A stretch of 44,476 nt of DNA from DASZMX01 sp035551475. GTDB taxonomy: Bacteria; Verrucomicrobiota; Verrucomicrobiia; Limisphaerales; Palsa-1400. The stretch lies in assembly GCA_035551475.1 (NCBI GenBank), contig DASZMX010000100.1, forward strand, positions 1 to 44,476, in the 5' to 3' direction. The notes below the pieces were generated by a model, which did not search any database, was not told where the DNA came from, and was given only the letters and a program-made list of their open reading frames with translations. Positions 17,579 to 26,732 of this stretch are shown here, piece after piece; the stretch's first letter is position 1; each line of letters begins with the position of its first letter. A program made the translations under genes and the position numbers.

Positions 17579-18391
17579 ATGAAGAATCAGCTTGCGCGGG
17601 GAATTCGGTCGGCCAGGAGGGCGTTCACTCTCATCGAACTGCTGGTGGTCATCGCCATCATTGCGATCCTGGCGTCGATGCTTTTGCCCGCGCTGGCCCG
17701 CGCCAAGAGCAAGGCCCAGGCCGTGAGTTGCATGAACAATCTCAAGCAATTGGGCCTGGTTTATGCGATGTACACGGGCGATTACAACAAAGCTTTCGCC
17801 TACGACATCTACAAGCTCTGGATGGGCACCATGCTGCAATACAGCGCCAAGGTGGACGGCGTGCGGCTCTGCCCGAGCGCCAATCGCACCAACTCCGCGC
17901 CGGGCACTTCTTCCAACACCAAATACGGCAGCGCCGACCAGGCGTGGTATTGGTACTCCGGCCCGCCGCCTCCCGGATTGCAGGGAAGTTACGCCTATAA
18001 CGGCTGGCTTTACTCGGATTCTTATGCGCTCGGCGGCATTGACGCCACCATTCTGGCAAACAATCAATTTGGCAAGGAGGCCAACATCCGCCACCCGAGC
18101 AACACGCCGGTGTTTGGCGACGCGGTGTGGACCGACGCTTGGCCCCTGACGACTTCAAGTCTTGCCGCGCCGATCAACTTATACAGCGGCAACGGCGCGG
18201 ACCAGAATGGGATTGGGCGCTTCGCCATTGCGCGCCACGGCGGTTCCGGGCCGGCCTCAGCGCCGCGCGCGCTGCCGGCGGGGGCGAAAATGCCTGGGGC
18301 TGTCAATATTGTTTTTTCCGATGGCCACGCGGCTTTGGAGAAGCTGGATTTCCTGACGAACCTGAGCTGGAACTTGAATTGGCCGCAATGA
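17579..18391 (+). CDS. H-X9-DG type pseudopilin
   Basis: Protein of 270 residues with a type IV prepilin/type II secretion leader: basic leader MKNQLARGIRSARR, then AFTLIELLVVIAIIAILA, with cleavage expected before the Phe or at the Ala-Phe junction and Glu5 of the mature protein present. The C-terminal part matches the family abundant in Planctomycetes and Verrucomicrobia (FAIARHGG, then VNIVFSDGHAALEKL). The spacing between the His and the DG is longer than the usual nine residues because of an Ala/Pro/Gly-rich insertion. There is no Shine-Dalgarno; a terminator hairpin ends just before the start. The stop overlaps the next gene as ATGA, so the two are probably co-expressed. Such proteins are numerous in these phyla and have no settled function. 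Confidence 0.85.
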   Translation: MKNQLARGIRSARRAFTLIELLVVIAIIAILASMLLPALARAKSKAQAVSCMNNLKQLGLVYAMYTGDYNKAFAYDIYKLWMGTMLQYSAKVDGVRLCPSANRTNSAPGTSSNTKYGSADQAWYWYSGPPPPGLQGSYAYNGWLYSDSYALGGIDATILANNQFGKEANIRHPSNTPVFGDAVWTDAWPLTTSSLAAPINLYSGNGADQNGIGRFAIARHGGSGPASAPRALPAGAKMPGAVNIVFSDGHAALEKLDFLTNLSWNLNWPQ

Positions 18392-20829
18392 CCTTCTGCC
18401 GCGGACTTCTTTTGGCGGCGCTTTTTCTGGCGCAGGCCCTGCCCGCTGGCGCGCGGGGTCGGATTCCGGGGGTGACGGCCGCGACGCCCTATCTCATTTA
18501 TTACGGGAATTGGGATTCCGCCAAAGTCAGTTTTGCGCAGAGCAACTACAAGGTCGTCATCCTGCATCCCTCCAGCAATATCACCCCGGCGCAAATCGCG
18601 GCGATCAAACGCGGGCCCGATAACATTGCGGGCACGGCGGATGATGTTTTGGTTTTTGGCTACGTTTCCGTCAGTGAGGACGCGCGCCCGACCGCGCCGG
18701 TGACGGGCGACGGTCTCGGCCCGAGGGTCGATCCGCGCACGTCGGACACTGTGCCATTGTCAACCATTACCAATGTTCTCGGCGATCCGTCGCCCGGCGG
18801 GGTGGGGTATGCGTCGTATTACCTGGACGTGAAAGCCAATGCCGACGGCGTCCCCGACCGCAATCCCACCTATGGCGGTTGCTATGTGAATCCCGGCGCG
18901 CCGGCGTGGTGGCCGACGCTTAGGAACATGACCAAGGCGGCGGACGGGTTGTCCGGCATGGATGAGATTCTCACCACCACCACCGGCAACGCGCTGAATT
19001 GCGACGGCCTTTTTTTGGACACGCTCGATACGCCGGCGCCCAATAGTTTTGGCGGCACGAGCTTTGAATGGACTGCGCCAGGCATGCAGAGTTTCCTGCA
19101 GCGCATCAGCACGAATTATCCGACCAAATGGATTATCGGCAATCGCGGCCTGTTTTTTTACGATCCCGAATTCAAGCAGTATCCCTACACCTTGCGCCCC
19201 TATGTGAACATGGTGATGTTCGAGAGTTACTTTACCGACAGCGATAATTCCCAGCAGATCAGCCCATGGTTCCCGGAAAACAAGTATGATTACGCGCCGA
19301 AGCTGAACGCGGAAGGCAGCCGGGCTGACGGTTTTAACGTCATTGCGCTCGACTATAATCATACGCCTCCCGCGCCCGCCGATGTCATTGCGCAAAGCTA
19401 CGAGGAAAGCATGGGCGTGCAAGGCTGGCTGCTGTATCGCACCAATCCCAGCTTGAACGACACCTTTAACACCGGCGCAGCCTCGTGGGCTTCAGACAAC
19501 CCGGACACCAATGCGCCCGTGTGGGACAGCACGGCAGGGCAATCTTCCACGCAACCGCCGCCGCGCGTCGGTTTGCAGGAAGCCGTCGCCGACACACAAA
19601 GCGTCGTGCTGCGCTGGGACGTGGCGCGCGATCAAACGGAGCCGGTCGTCTATAATGTTTATTACACGACCAGCGCCGTGCTCGATTTCAGCGCCGCAAC
19701 CAAACTGGCGCATGTCACCACCTCCATACCCACCAATTACCTTACGGGTGTGGGGGCAGGACGTTATCCCTTCGAATATCGTGTTACTGGTTTGACCAGC
19801 AACGCCACGTATTTATTCGCCGTGCGGGCGGAGGACGGTTGCGCGCCGCCGCACGAGGAAACCAACGCTGTGATCTTGCCTGTCACCCTGGGTTCCGCGG
19901 CGAACTCTTCCGCGTATCGTCACGTCAGCATCGACGGTGATTTCTCGGATTGGACCAATGTCCCTGTGCTCGCGACCGCCGACCCGTCGGCGGCGCCGGT
20001 TAGCTTCACGGGCGTGGCGCTGGCCAATGACAATGATTATTTGTATGTGCGTTTTACACTGGCGGCGGCAGCCCGTCCCTTCTCGGACTTCAACACGCAT
20101 GTTTTTATTGACACCAGCAATGCGGCGGCCGGGTACGTGGCTTCCGGCACGACGATGCACGCCAAGTTCATGATCGAGTCAGGCTCCGGCTATGACGAAC
20201 GCAACGGATCGTTCAACGCGGGCGTCGTCAATGGGGTGGGCTGGGCGCTTAGCCCGACTAATGCGGGAACCAATTTCGAACTGCGCATTTCCCGCCAGGC
20301 TTATTACAGCGATCTGACGCCGGTTTTTTCCAATGCAAGTGTGCGCGTGCTTTTGCAGGATAATCGCGGCTCCATTCTGACCACGGCGGGCATTCCCTAC
20401 ACCTTCGCCGAGGGCGGTCCGTATGAAGATTGGCGCGCGGCGCATTTTACGGCGGCGGAATTGGCGGATGCTTCGATTAGCGGCGACGCCGCCGATCCAG
20501 ACCATGACGGCATTCCGAACCTGGTGGAATATGGCTTTGGCCTGGACCCAAAGGCGGTCGATCATCCTGATTTGCCGCGCGCCAGCATCGCGCTCACCAA
20601 TGGCGCGGATTATCTCGATGTGCAATTGACAGAGCGCAATCCGCCCTCGGACGTGCAATATTTGCTGGAGCTTTCCTCCAATCCGCTGGCCTGGACCAAT
20701 GCTTCCAGCAATTTTTTCCCCATCAGCTCCCTCGACGAGGGCGGCGGCCTGTCGCTTGTCACGATGCGGTGGCAGACGCCGATCACCAACGCCGCGGAGG
20801 AATTTGTCCGGGTGCGCATTCAAAGATAG
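18388..20829 (+). CDS. Secreted GH114/TM1410-like glycosidase with CBM9-like module
   Basis: Exported protein of 813 residues; ATG 18388 overlaps the pseudopilin stop and begins a signal peptide (LLLAALFLAQALPAGA). Residues about 30-370 resemble the TM1410/GH114 barrel (endo-alpha-1,4-polygalactosaminidase family): YLIYYGNWDS, VFGYVSVSED with Glu97, NPGAPAWWPTL and CDGLFLDTLD with Asp206 and Asp211, the expected acidic residues. A fibronectin-III-like domain follows, then a CBM9-like domain at about 510-640 (VSIDGDFSDW, NDNDYLYVRFT), a Ca-binding-like loop (DPDHDGIPNLVEYG) and a C-terminal beta module. The substrate is inferred from the family, whose members cleave galactosamine-rich glycans; other substrates are possible. 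Confidence 0.72.
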   Translation: MTFCRGLLLAALFLAQALPAGARGRIPGVTAATPYLIYYGNWDSAKVSFAQSNYKVVILHPSSNITPAQIAAIKRGPDNIAGTADDVLVFGYVSVSEDARPTAPVTGDGLGPRVDPRTSDTVPLSTITNVLGDPSPGGVGYASYYLDVKANADGVPDRNPTYGGCYVNPGAPAWWPTLRNMTKAADGLSGMDEILTTTTGNALNCDGLFLDTLDTPAPNSFGGTSFEWTAPGMQSFLQRISTNYPTKWIIGNRGLFFYDPEFKQYPYTLRPYVNMVMFESYFTDSDNSQQISPWFPENKYDYAPKLNAEGSRADGFNVIALDYNHTPPAPADVIAQSYEESMGVQGWLLYRTNPSLNDTFNTGAASWASDNPDTNAPVWDSTAGQSSTQPPPRVGLQEAVADTQSVVLRWDVARDQTEPVVYNVYYTTSAVLDFSAATKLAHVTTSIPTNYLTGVGAGRYPFEYRVTGLTSNATYLFAVRAEDGCAPPHEETNAVILPVTLGSAANSSAYRHVSIDGDFSDWTNVPVLATADPSAAPVSFTGVALANDNDYLYVRFTLAAAARPFSDFNTHVFIDTSNAAAGYVASGTTMHAKFMIESGSGYDERNGSFNAGVVNGVGWALSPTNAGTNFELRISRQAYYSDLTPVFSNASVRVLLQDNRGSILTTAGIPYTFAEGGPYEDWRAAHFTAAELADASISGDAADPDHDGIPNLVEYGFGLDPKAVDHPDLPRASIALTNGADYLDVQLTERNPPSDVQYLLELSSNPLAWTNASSNFFPISSLDEGGGLSLVTMRWQTPITNAAEEFVRVRIQR

Positions 20830-20861
20830 CAAAATGGAGCGCCACCGACTAACCGTAGCCT

Positions 20862-22742
20862 ATGCATCTTGAACTGATTGACTGGATCATCGTGGCGGCG
20901 ACGTTGGCGATTTGCTTTATCCCGGCGCTTTTCTTCGGCAAACGCGCCAGCCAAAGCACCTCGGAGTTTTTTGTCTCGGGGCGATCCGTGCCGTGGTGGC
21001 TGGCCGGATTGTCGATGGTGGCGACAACTTTCAGCAGCGACACGCCCAATTGGGTGACGCAGCAAGTGCGGCAGTACGGCGTGGCGGGGAACTGGCAATG
21101 GTGGGCATTCGTCTTGACAGGTGTGTCGACCGTGTTCTTCTTCGCGCGCCTCTGGCGGCGCTCGGGCGTGATGACGGATTTGGAATTTTACGAACTGCGC
21201 TATTCCGGCAAGGCGGCGTCGGTCGTGCGGGGATTTCGCGCGATCTATCTCGGGTTCTTTTTCAATTGTTTCATCATGGGCATGGTCACGCTGGCGGCCT
21301 GCAAGATTGCCAATATCTTATTTGGCCTGCCGCCGTGGCAGACCATCCTGGTCTGCGGCATCCTGAACGTGATTTTCGCCGCGCACTCCGGGCTGTGGGG
21401 CGTGCTGGTGATCGACATGGTGCAGTTCTTTATCAAGATGACGGCGGTCATCGCCGCGGCGTATTTCAGCTTGAAAGAAGTGGCGCGGCGCACCGGCGTG
21501 GGCGAAAGCGCCTGGGCCGGCCTCCACAAGCTCGTCGCGACCCTGGGCTCGCAACAAGTCAACCTGCGCGATGGCGTCCCGGTCATGTCGGCCATCGATG
21601 GGCATGGGCAGCCCGTGCTGAATTTTCTGCCAAACTTCTCCATGTGGGAATTGGCGTTGATGGTGTTTCTCGTGCCCATCGCCATTGGCTGGTGGGCCAA
21701 TTGGTATCCGGGCGCCGAGCCGGGCGGCGGCAGTTATATTGCGCAACGCATGCTGGCGTCGAAATCCGAGAAAGATGCGCTCGGCGGCACGCTGTTTTTC
21801 AACTTCGCGCATTACGTGGTGCGCCCGTGGCCCTGGATTTTGACGGCGCTGTGTTCGATTATTGTCTTTCCCGAATTAAAGGACATCCAGGCGGCGTTTC
21901 CCGCCGCCGACCCCCAGTTGATCGGGCACGACAGCGCCTTTCCAGCCATGTTGAAGTTTCTGCCCGTAGGCTTTGTTGGGTTGATGGTCGGCGGTCTTAT
22001 CGCCGCCAATTCCTCGACCATCCTGACGCACCTGAATTGGGGCTCGTCTTATTTGGTGCACGATTTCTATCGTCGCTTTATCAATTCGACGGCCGGGGAA
22101 AAACATTATGTGAATGCCGGGCGGCTTTGCACATTGGGCCTTTACATCTGCGCGGCCTTTCTGAGCCGGTCGCTTAACTCGGCGCAGGACGCCTTTGAAG
22201 TGCTTATTTCCATCGGCGCCGGCACCGGGCTGCTTTATTTGCTGCGCTGGTTTTGGTGGCGCATCAACGCGTGGTGTGAAGTGGTGGCGATGATCAGCTC
22301 CTTCCTGATCTCAGCCGCGTTTTTCGTGTTGAAAAAAACAGGCCATCCGCTGCCGTTCGCGCCAGGAATTTTGTGCTCGGTCGCCTTCACGACGGTGTGC
22401 TGGATGGTGACGGCGTTCGTCACGGCCCCCACGAGCCGCGATCGTTTGATTGACTTCTATCGTAAAGTGCATCCGTCCGGGCCCGGTTGGAGAAATATTC
22501 GCATCGCGGCGGGTGTGACGGAAGCGGAGGCGGCGCAGCATGGCGATCACATGGGGATGGCGACGGCGGGCTGGGTTTCGGGATGCGCTTTGATTTGGTC
22601 GGCGCTGTTTGCCACGGGCGATTTTCTGTACGGCCGGAACGTAGCCGGCATTGTGCTGGTCGTGATTTCCGCTCTGAGCGCCGGGATGCTTTTATACGTA
22701 ATCAGCCGGTTGTGGCCTGATGACCGCAAGGCAGGCGCATGA
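20862..22742 (+). CDS. Sodium:solute symporter (SSS family)
   Basis: Inner-membrane transporter of 626 residues with about 14 predicted helices. The N-terminal region is diagnostic: a first hydrophobic helix, then FFGKRASQSTSEFFVSGRS and PWWLAGLSMVATTFSSDTP, a pattern shared with SglT-like sugar symporters. ATG 20862 is 32 bases after the glycosidase stop. It sits between two glycosidase genes and upstream of a sugar kinase, so uptake of a released sugar or amino sugar with Na+ is the likely role. The substrate cannot be read from the sequence. Confidence 0.88.
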   Translation: MHLELIDWIIVAATLAICFIPALFFGKRASQSTSEFFVSGRSVPWWLAGLSMVATTFSSDTPNWVTQQVRQYGVAGNWQWWAFVLTGVSTVFFFARLWRRSGVMTDLEFYELRYSGKAASVVRGFRAIYLGFFFNCFIMGMVTLAACKIANILFGLPPWQTILVCGILNVIFAAHSGLWGVLVIDMVQFFIKMTAVIAAAYFSLKEVARRTGVGESAWAGLHKLVATLGSQQVNLRDGVPVMSAIDGHGQPVLNFLPNFSMWELALMVFLVPIAIGWWANWYPGAEPGGGSYIAQRMLASKSEKDALGGTLFFNFAHYVVRPWPWILTALCSIIVFPELKDIQAAFPAADPQLIGHDSAFPAMLKFLPVGFVGLMVGGLIAANSSTILTHLNWGSSYLVHDFYRRFINSTAGEKHYVNAGRLCTLGLYICAAFLSRSLNSAQDAFEVLISIGAGTGLLYLLRWFWWRINAWCEVVAMISSFLISAAFFVLKKTGHPLPFAPGILCSVAFTTVCWMVTAFVTAPTSRDRLIDFYRKVHPSGPGWRNIRIAAGVTEAEAAQHGDHMGMATAGWVSGCALIWSALFATGDFLYGRNVAGIVLVVISALSAGMLLYVISRLWPDDRKAGA

Positions 22743-22755
22743 GATTGCAGTGAAT

Positions 22756-24702
22756 ATGAAAATGACCGTGATAAAATGGATGGGCGTCCTGCTGGCGCTG
22801 GCGGCCCATGCGACGCAAGCCGCGTGGACTTTGGAGAACGATCAGATCTCCTGGCAATGGCGCGAAACCAACGGCGCGCTGCGGTTGGGCGCGGCGCGCG
22901 ACGGCATCAACGGCGTGTCGCTGCCGCTGGATGGGGAATTGTTCCGCATCGAGTTGGGTGACGGCACCGTGAAAAGCGCTTCGGATTTTAAGCTGGAGGC
23001 GCCGCCGGTGATCGAGGATCTGGCGGTTTCGCTGGATTCGCCCACAGCCGCGAATCATTTTCCCGGCCGGCAATTGGTGGCAAAATTATCCGCGCCCGAC
23101 GCGCATTTGCGGGCCGAGTTCCGCGCCATTTTGCGCAACGGCTCAAGCTATGTCCGCCAGGAACTGCGCTTGCAGGCGGTGGACACCAATGTGGCGGTCG
23201 GTGAAATCGTTTTGTTTGACGAGAAAGTTGCCGGCGCCAAAACCATCGGGACGGTGGACGGTTCGCCGGTGGTGGCGGGGACATTTTTCTTTGGTTACGA
23301 ACAGCCCATGGCGCGCAACGTGGTGGATGAGCAGGGCGGAGTGCGATGCAGTTTCGTGCGCAATGCGCTCTTAAAAAACGGCGAGACGCTCACGCAAAGC
23401 TGGGTCGCCGGCGTGACGCCGCGCGGACAATTGCGCCGGGGCGTGCTGCGTTACATCGAGCGCGAGCGCGCGCATCCCTACCGGCCGTTTCTGCATTACA
23501 ACTCCTGGTTCGACATCGCCTGGGACAAGCAGAAATTCGACGAAAGCCAGTCGCTGAACGTGATTTCGCAGGTGGGCAACGAGCTGGTGGTCAAGCGCGG
23601 CGTGGAATTGGAATCTTTTCTCTTTGACGATGGCTGGGACGACAACCGCACGTTGTGGAAATTTCACAGCGGTTTTCCCGATGGCTTTACGCGCTTGAAA
23701 CAAACCGCCGCCGATTTGCATGCCGGCATTGGCGTCTGGCTCTCGCCCTTTGGCGGTTACGATGTGGCCCGCACGCAACGCGTCGAATACGGACGGCTGC
23801 AGGGCTTCGAGACCAACGCCAGTGGATTTTCGCTCGCGGGGCCGAAATATTACGAGCGCTTCCATGACATCTGCATGAACATGGTGCAGCAATATGGAGT
23901 CAACGAATTCAAATTTGACGGGCTCGCGGCGGGGGCGTCGGCCAATGGCCTGGCCCGGGACGGCGATGCCATGCTGCGTTTGATCGGCGATTTGCGGCAC
24001 GCCGAGCCGAATATATATATCAATCAAACCACCGGGACGTGGCCCTCGCCTTTTTGGCTGCTCTACGTCGATTCCACCTGGCGGGGCGGGGCGGATCATG
24101 ATTTTGCGGGTGAAGGGCCGGCGCGCGAACGCTGGATTACCTATCGCGATTGGCAGACTTACAAAAACGTCGTGCAACGCGGACCGCTTTATCCGCTGAA
24201 CGCCCTCATGCTGCATGGCGTGATTTTTGCCGTGAACGCCAAGGACCTTACCAATGCCGTGGATGGCGAATTTGCGCACGAGGTGCACAGTTTTTTTGGC
24301 GCGGGCACGCAATTGCAGGAGATGTACATTACGCCGCGCCTGCTGAGTCAGCGCAATTGGGATGATTTGGCCGAAGCTGCCAAATGGTCGCGGGCCAATT
24401 CCGATGTCCTGGTGGACACTCATTGGATCGGCGGCGATCCCGGCCAGGGAGAGGTTTACGGGTGGGCCTCGTGGTCGCCGCGCAAAGGGATTCTGGTCCT
24501 GCGCAATCCCGCCGCCAAATCCGCGGTCTTCGATGTCGATGTGAAAAATGCCTTTGAGCTGCCGGAGAAGGCGCCGCGCACGTACACGATGCGCCCCCCG
24601 TGGCAGGCCGACCGGAACGATCCGCCCGTGACCTTGCAAGCAGGGCAGCCCCATCGGTTCGTGCTGCCGCCGTGGCAAACGCTGGTGCTGGAGTCGAAAT
24701 GA
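22756..24702 (+). CDS. Exported GH-D clan-like alpha-glycosidase
   Basis: Protein of 648 residues; ATG 22756 gives a signal peptide (VIKWMGVLLALAAHATQA). An N-terminal beta domain is followed by a barrel with features of GH36/GH27-like enzymes: FLHYNSWFDI, LFDDGWDD (Asp291, Asp292), GVWLSPFGGY, and NEFKFDGLAAG, in which Asp388 after Lys-Phe is the expected nucleophile. The pattern also matches bacterial proteins often mislabelled enterotoxin. A C-terminal beta domain closes the protein. The clan includes alpha-galactosidases and alpha-N-acetylgalactosaminidases, and the kinase next door favours an amino-sugar substrate, but specificity is inferred. The stop overlaps the kinase start as ATGA. 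Confidence 0.72.
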   Translation: MKMTVIKWMGVLLALAAHATQAAWTLENDQISWQWRETNGALRLGAARDGINGVSLPLDGELFRIELGDGTVKSASDFKLEAPPVIEDLAVSLDSPTAANHFPGRQLVAKLSAPDAHLRAEFRAILRNGSSYVRQELRLQAVDTNVAVGEIVLFDEKVAGAKTIGTVDGSPVVAGTFFFGYEQPMARNVVDEQGGVRCSFVRNALLKNGETLTQSWVAGVTPRGQLRRGVLRYIERERAHPYRPFLHYNSWFDIAWDKQKFDESQSLNVISQVGNELVVKRGVELESFLFDDGWDDNRTLWKFHSGFPDGFTRLKQTAADLHAGIGVWLSPFGGYDVARTQRVEYGRLQGFETNASGFSLAGPKYYERFHDICMNMVQQYGVNEFKFDGLAAGASANGLARDGDAMLRLIGDLRHAEPNIYINQTTGTWPSPFWLLYVDSTWRGGADHDFAGEGPARERWITYRDWQTYKNVVQRGPLYPLNALMLHGVIFAVNAKDLTNAVDGEFAHEVHSFFGAGTQLQEMYITPRLLSQRNWDDLAEAAKWSRANSDVLVDTHWIGGDPGQGEVYGWASWSPRKGILVLRNPAAKSAVFDVDVKNAFELPEKAPRTYTMRPPWQADRNDPPVTLQAGQPHRFVLPPWQTLVLESK

Positions 24703-25796
24703 ATTTGAAGCACGATTTGCGGTCCGTCGCGCGACAGTTTCAGATTCGCGGCGAATTTGTCCAGGCCGAGCCCTATGGGACCGGCCATATCAACGACACC
24801 TACTCCGTCGTGTTTCGGCAGGGCGGGGCGACGGTGCGTTATATCGCCCAGCGCATCAATCATCTGGTGTTCAAAAACCCGCCGGCGTTGATGGATAATA
24901 TTCAGCGTGTCACTTCGCACATTCGCGCGAAACTGGCGGGTGAGCCGGATTTGAGCCGGCGCGTCTTGACCCTGATTCCCGCGCTGGATGGCGCCTGTTG
25001 GCATCGGGATGCCGAAGGGAATTATTGGCGCTTCTATATTTTCATCGAGCATGCCATGGGATGCGAAGCGGTGGAAACGGCGCAACAGGCATTCGAAGCC
25101 GCGCGGGCGTTCGGTCGGTTTCAAGCCCAGCTCTCCGACCTGCCGGCGCCGCGTTTGCACGACACCATTCCGGATTTTCATCACACGCCCAAGCGCTACA
25201 CGAAATGGCAGGAAGCCGTGGCGTCGGACCGCGTCAATCGCGCGCGTCTGGCGGCGGCGGAAATTGAGTTTGCGCGGCGGCGGGAGCCGATGGCGGGAGC
25301 GCTGGTGGCGGCGCAACTGCCGGAGCGCGTCACGCATAACGACACCAAGCTCAACAATGTCATGCTGGACAACGCCACTTCCGAGGGCATCTGCGTCATT
25401 GATCTTGACACGGTCATGCCGGGCCTGGCCCTCTACGATTTTGGCGACATGGTGCGCACCGCCACCAGCCCTGCGCGCGAAGACGAGCGCGATTTGTCCA
25501 AGGTGCGGATGCAATTCCCGATGTTTGACGCTTTGGCGCGCGGCTATCTCGCGGCCGCGCGCGGCTTTTTGACCAAGGCCGAGCGCGATCTGCTGGCTTT
25601 TTCCGGCAAACTGATCACGTTTGAAATCGGCTTGCGGTTTCTCACGGATTTTCTCGAAGGCGACGTCTATTTCAAAGTCCATCGCGAGGGCCACAATCTC
25701 GACCGCGCCCGGACGCAGTTCAAATTGGTCGAATCCATCGAGCAGCAGGAAGAGCAAATGAACGCCGCCGTGGCGCGCGCGTTTGCCGCGGCCTAA
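24699..25796 (+). CDS. NahK-like N-acetylhexosamine 1-kinase
   Basis: Aminoglycoside-phosphotransferase-fold kinase of 365 residues, close in length and motifs to Bifidobacterium longum NahK (LnpB), which phosphorylates GlcNAc and GalNAc at C1. Visible are the nucleotide-binding start (PYGTGHINDTY), the catalytic loop HNDTKLNNVM with Asp215 and the metal-binding DLDTVMPG with Asp237. ATG 24699 overlaps the preceding stop. A longer frame begins upstream but reads as antisense-like sequence inside the glycosidase gene. The epimerase starts four bases after its stop, repeating the kinase-epimerase association of the bifidobacterial lnp operon; a uridylyltransferase is not seen here. Confidence 0.8.
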   Translation: MNLKHDLRSVARQFQIRGEFVQAEPYGTGHINDTYSVVFRQGGATVRYIAQRINHLVFKNPPALMDNIQRVTSHIRAKLAGEPDLSRRVLTLIPALDGACWHRDAEGNYWRFYIFIEHAMGCEAVETAQQAFEAARAFGRFQAQLSDLPAPRLHDTIPDFHHTPKRYTKWQEAVASDRVNRARLAAAEIEFARRREPMAGALVAAQLPERVTHNDTKLNNVMLDNATSEGICVIDLDTVMPGLALYDFGDMVRTATSPAREDERDLSKVRMQFPMFDALARGYLAAARGFLTKAERDLLAFSGKLITFEIGLRFLTDFLEGDVYFKVHREGHNLDRARTQFKLVESIEQQEEQMNAAVARAFAAA

Positions 25797-25800
25797 TCCC

Positions 25801-26700
25801 ATGAAGATTCTTGTCACCGGCGGCTCCGGGTTTATCGGCAGCCATATTGTCGAACATTTTCAAGGCCGCGCGGAGGTCCGGGTCCTGGACAATTTGCGTT
25901 CCGGCCATCGTCATAATTTGGCGGGGCTGGAATGTGATTTTCGCGAAGGCTCCATTTTGGATCGGGCGGCCGTGCGTTCCGCCCTGGAGGGGGTCGATTA
26001 CGCGTTTCATCTGGCGGCGATGATCAGCGTTCCCGAATCCATGCAGAAGCCCATCGAGTGCGTGGAACTCAACGCCCTCGGAACCCTTCTCGTGCTGGAA
26101 GAGGCGGCGCGGGCCGGCGTCAAAAAACTCGTGTTCAGCAGTTCGGCCGCGATTTACGGCGACAATCCGGTGACGCCCAAGGTGGAGACGATGGTTCCCG
26201 AGCCCAAGAGCCCTTATGCCGTCACCAAATTGGATGGCGAATATTATTGCCGCATGTTCACCGCGGAAGGGCGGCTGGCCACGGCTGCCTTGCGTTACTT
26301 CAACGTCTTCGGGCCGCGCCAGGACCCGCGCAGCGCGTATGCGGCGGCCGTGCCGATCTTCGTGCACCAGGCGCGCCGGCATGAGCCCATCCGCATTTTT
26401 GGCGACGGCGGCCAGACGCGGGATTTTATTTTTGTTAAAGACATTGCCGCGGCCAATGCGCATTTCGCCCTGCATGACTCCGCGACCGGCGTGTTCAACG
26501 TCGCCTACGGCGGCCAAACCTCCGTGCTGGAGCTGGCCCGGACGATCATTCAGTTGACAGGATCGCGGTCGGTGATTGAGCACGCGCCGGAGCGCGCTGG
26601 AGACGTGCGGCATTCCGTGGCCGCGATTGACCGGCTGCGCCAGACGGGGTTTGTCCCGCAGGGAAGTTTGGCGGAGGGCTTGCGCCTCACGCTGGCCTGA
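25801..26700 (+). CDS. NAD-dependent UDP-hexose/HexNAc 4-epimerase
   Basis: Extended short-chain dehydrogenase of 299 residues. The Rossmann motif is TGGSGFIGSH, the catalytic pair is Tyr139 and Lys143 (SPYAVTKLDGEYY), and the Ser stretch KLVFSSSAAIYGD precedes it. RYFNVFGPRQDP and the substrate-binding FGDGGQTRDFIFVKD are typical of GalE/WbpP-type enzymes. It starts four bases after the kinase stop. In this context it may interconvert UDP-GalNAc and UDP-GlcNAc or UDP-Gal and UDP-Glc. A dehydratase or another epimerase of the family cannot be excluded. Confidence 0.82.
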   Translation: MKILVTGGSGFIGSHIVEHFQGRAEVRVLDNLRSGHRHNLAGLECDFREGSILDRAAVRSALEGVDYAFHLAAMISVPESMQKPIECVELNALGTLLVLEEAARAGVKKLVFSSSAAIYGDNPVTPKVETMVPEPKSPYAVTKLDGEYYCRMFTAEGRLATAALRYFNVFGPRQDPRSAYAAAVPIFVHQARRHEPIRIFGDGGQTRDFIFVKDIAAANAHFALHDSATGVFNVAYGGQTSVLELARTIIQLTGSRSVIEHAPERAGDVRHSVAAIDRLRQTGFVPQGSLAEGLRLTLA

Positions 26701-26732
26701 TTTACGCTCGCCGCCCGTAAATGGGTGCGACC

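Noticed and set aside
16160..18094. Long minus-strand open frame of 644 codons opposite the CBM9-like and pseudopilin genes
   Set aside because: Arg/Val/Ala/His-rich sequence without domain features, opposite clear genes. High third-position GC produces such antisense frames throughout the window.
20912..22177. Second plus frame of 421 codons within the symporter gene
   Set aside because: Arg/Gly/Ala-rich and without membrane helices; the other frame is an unmistakable SSS transporter.
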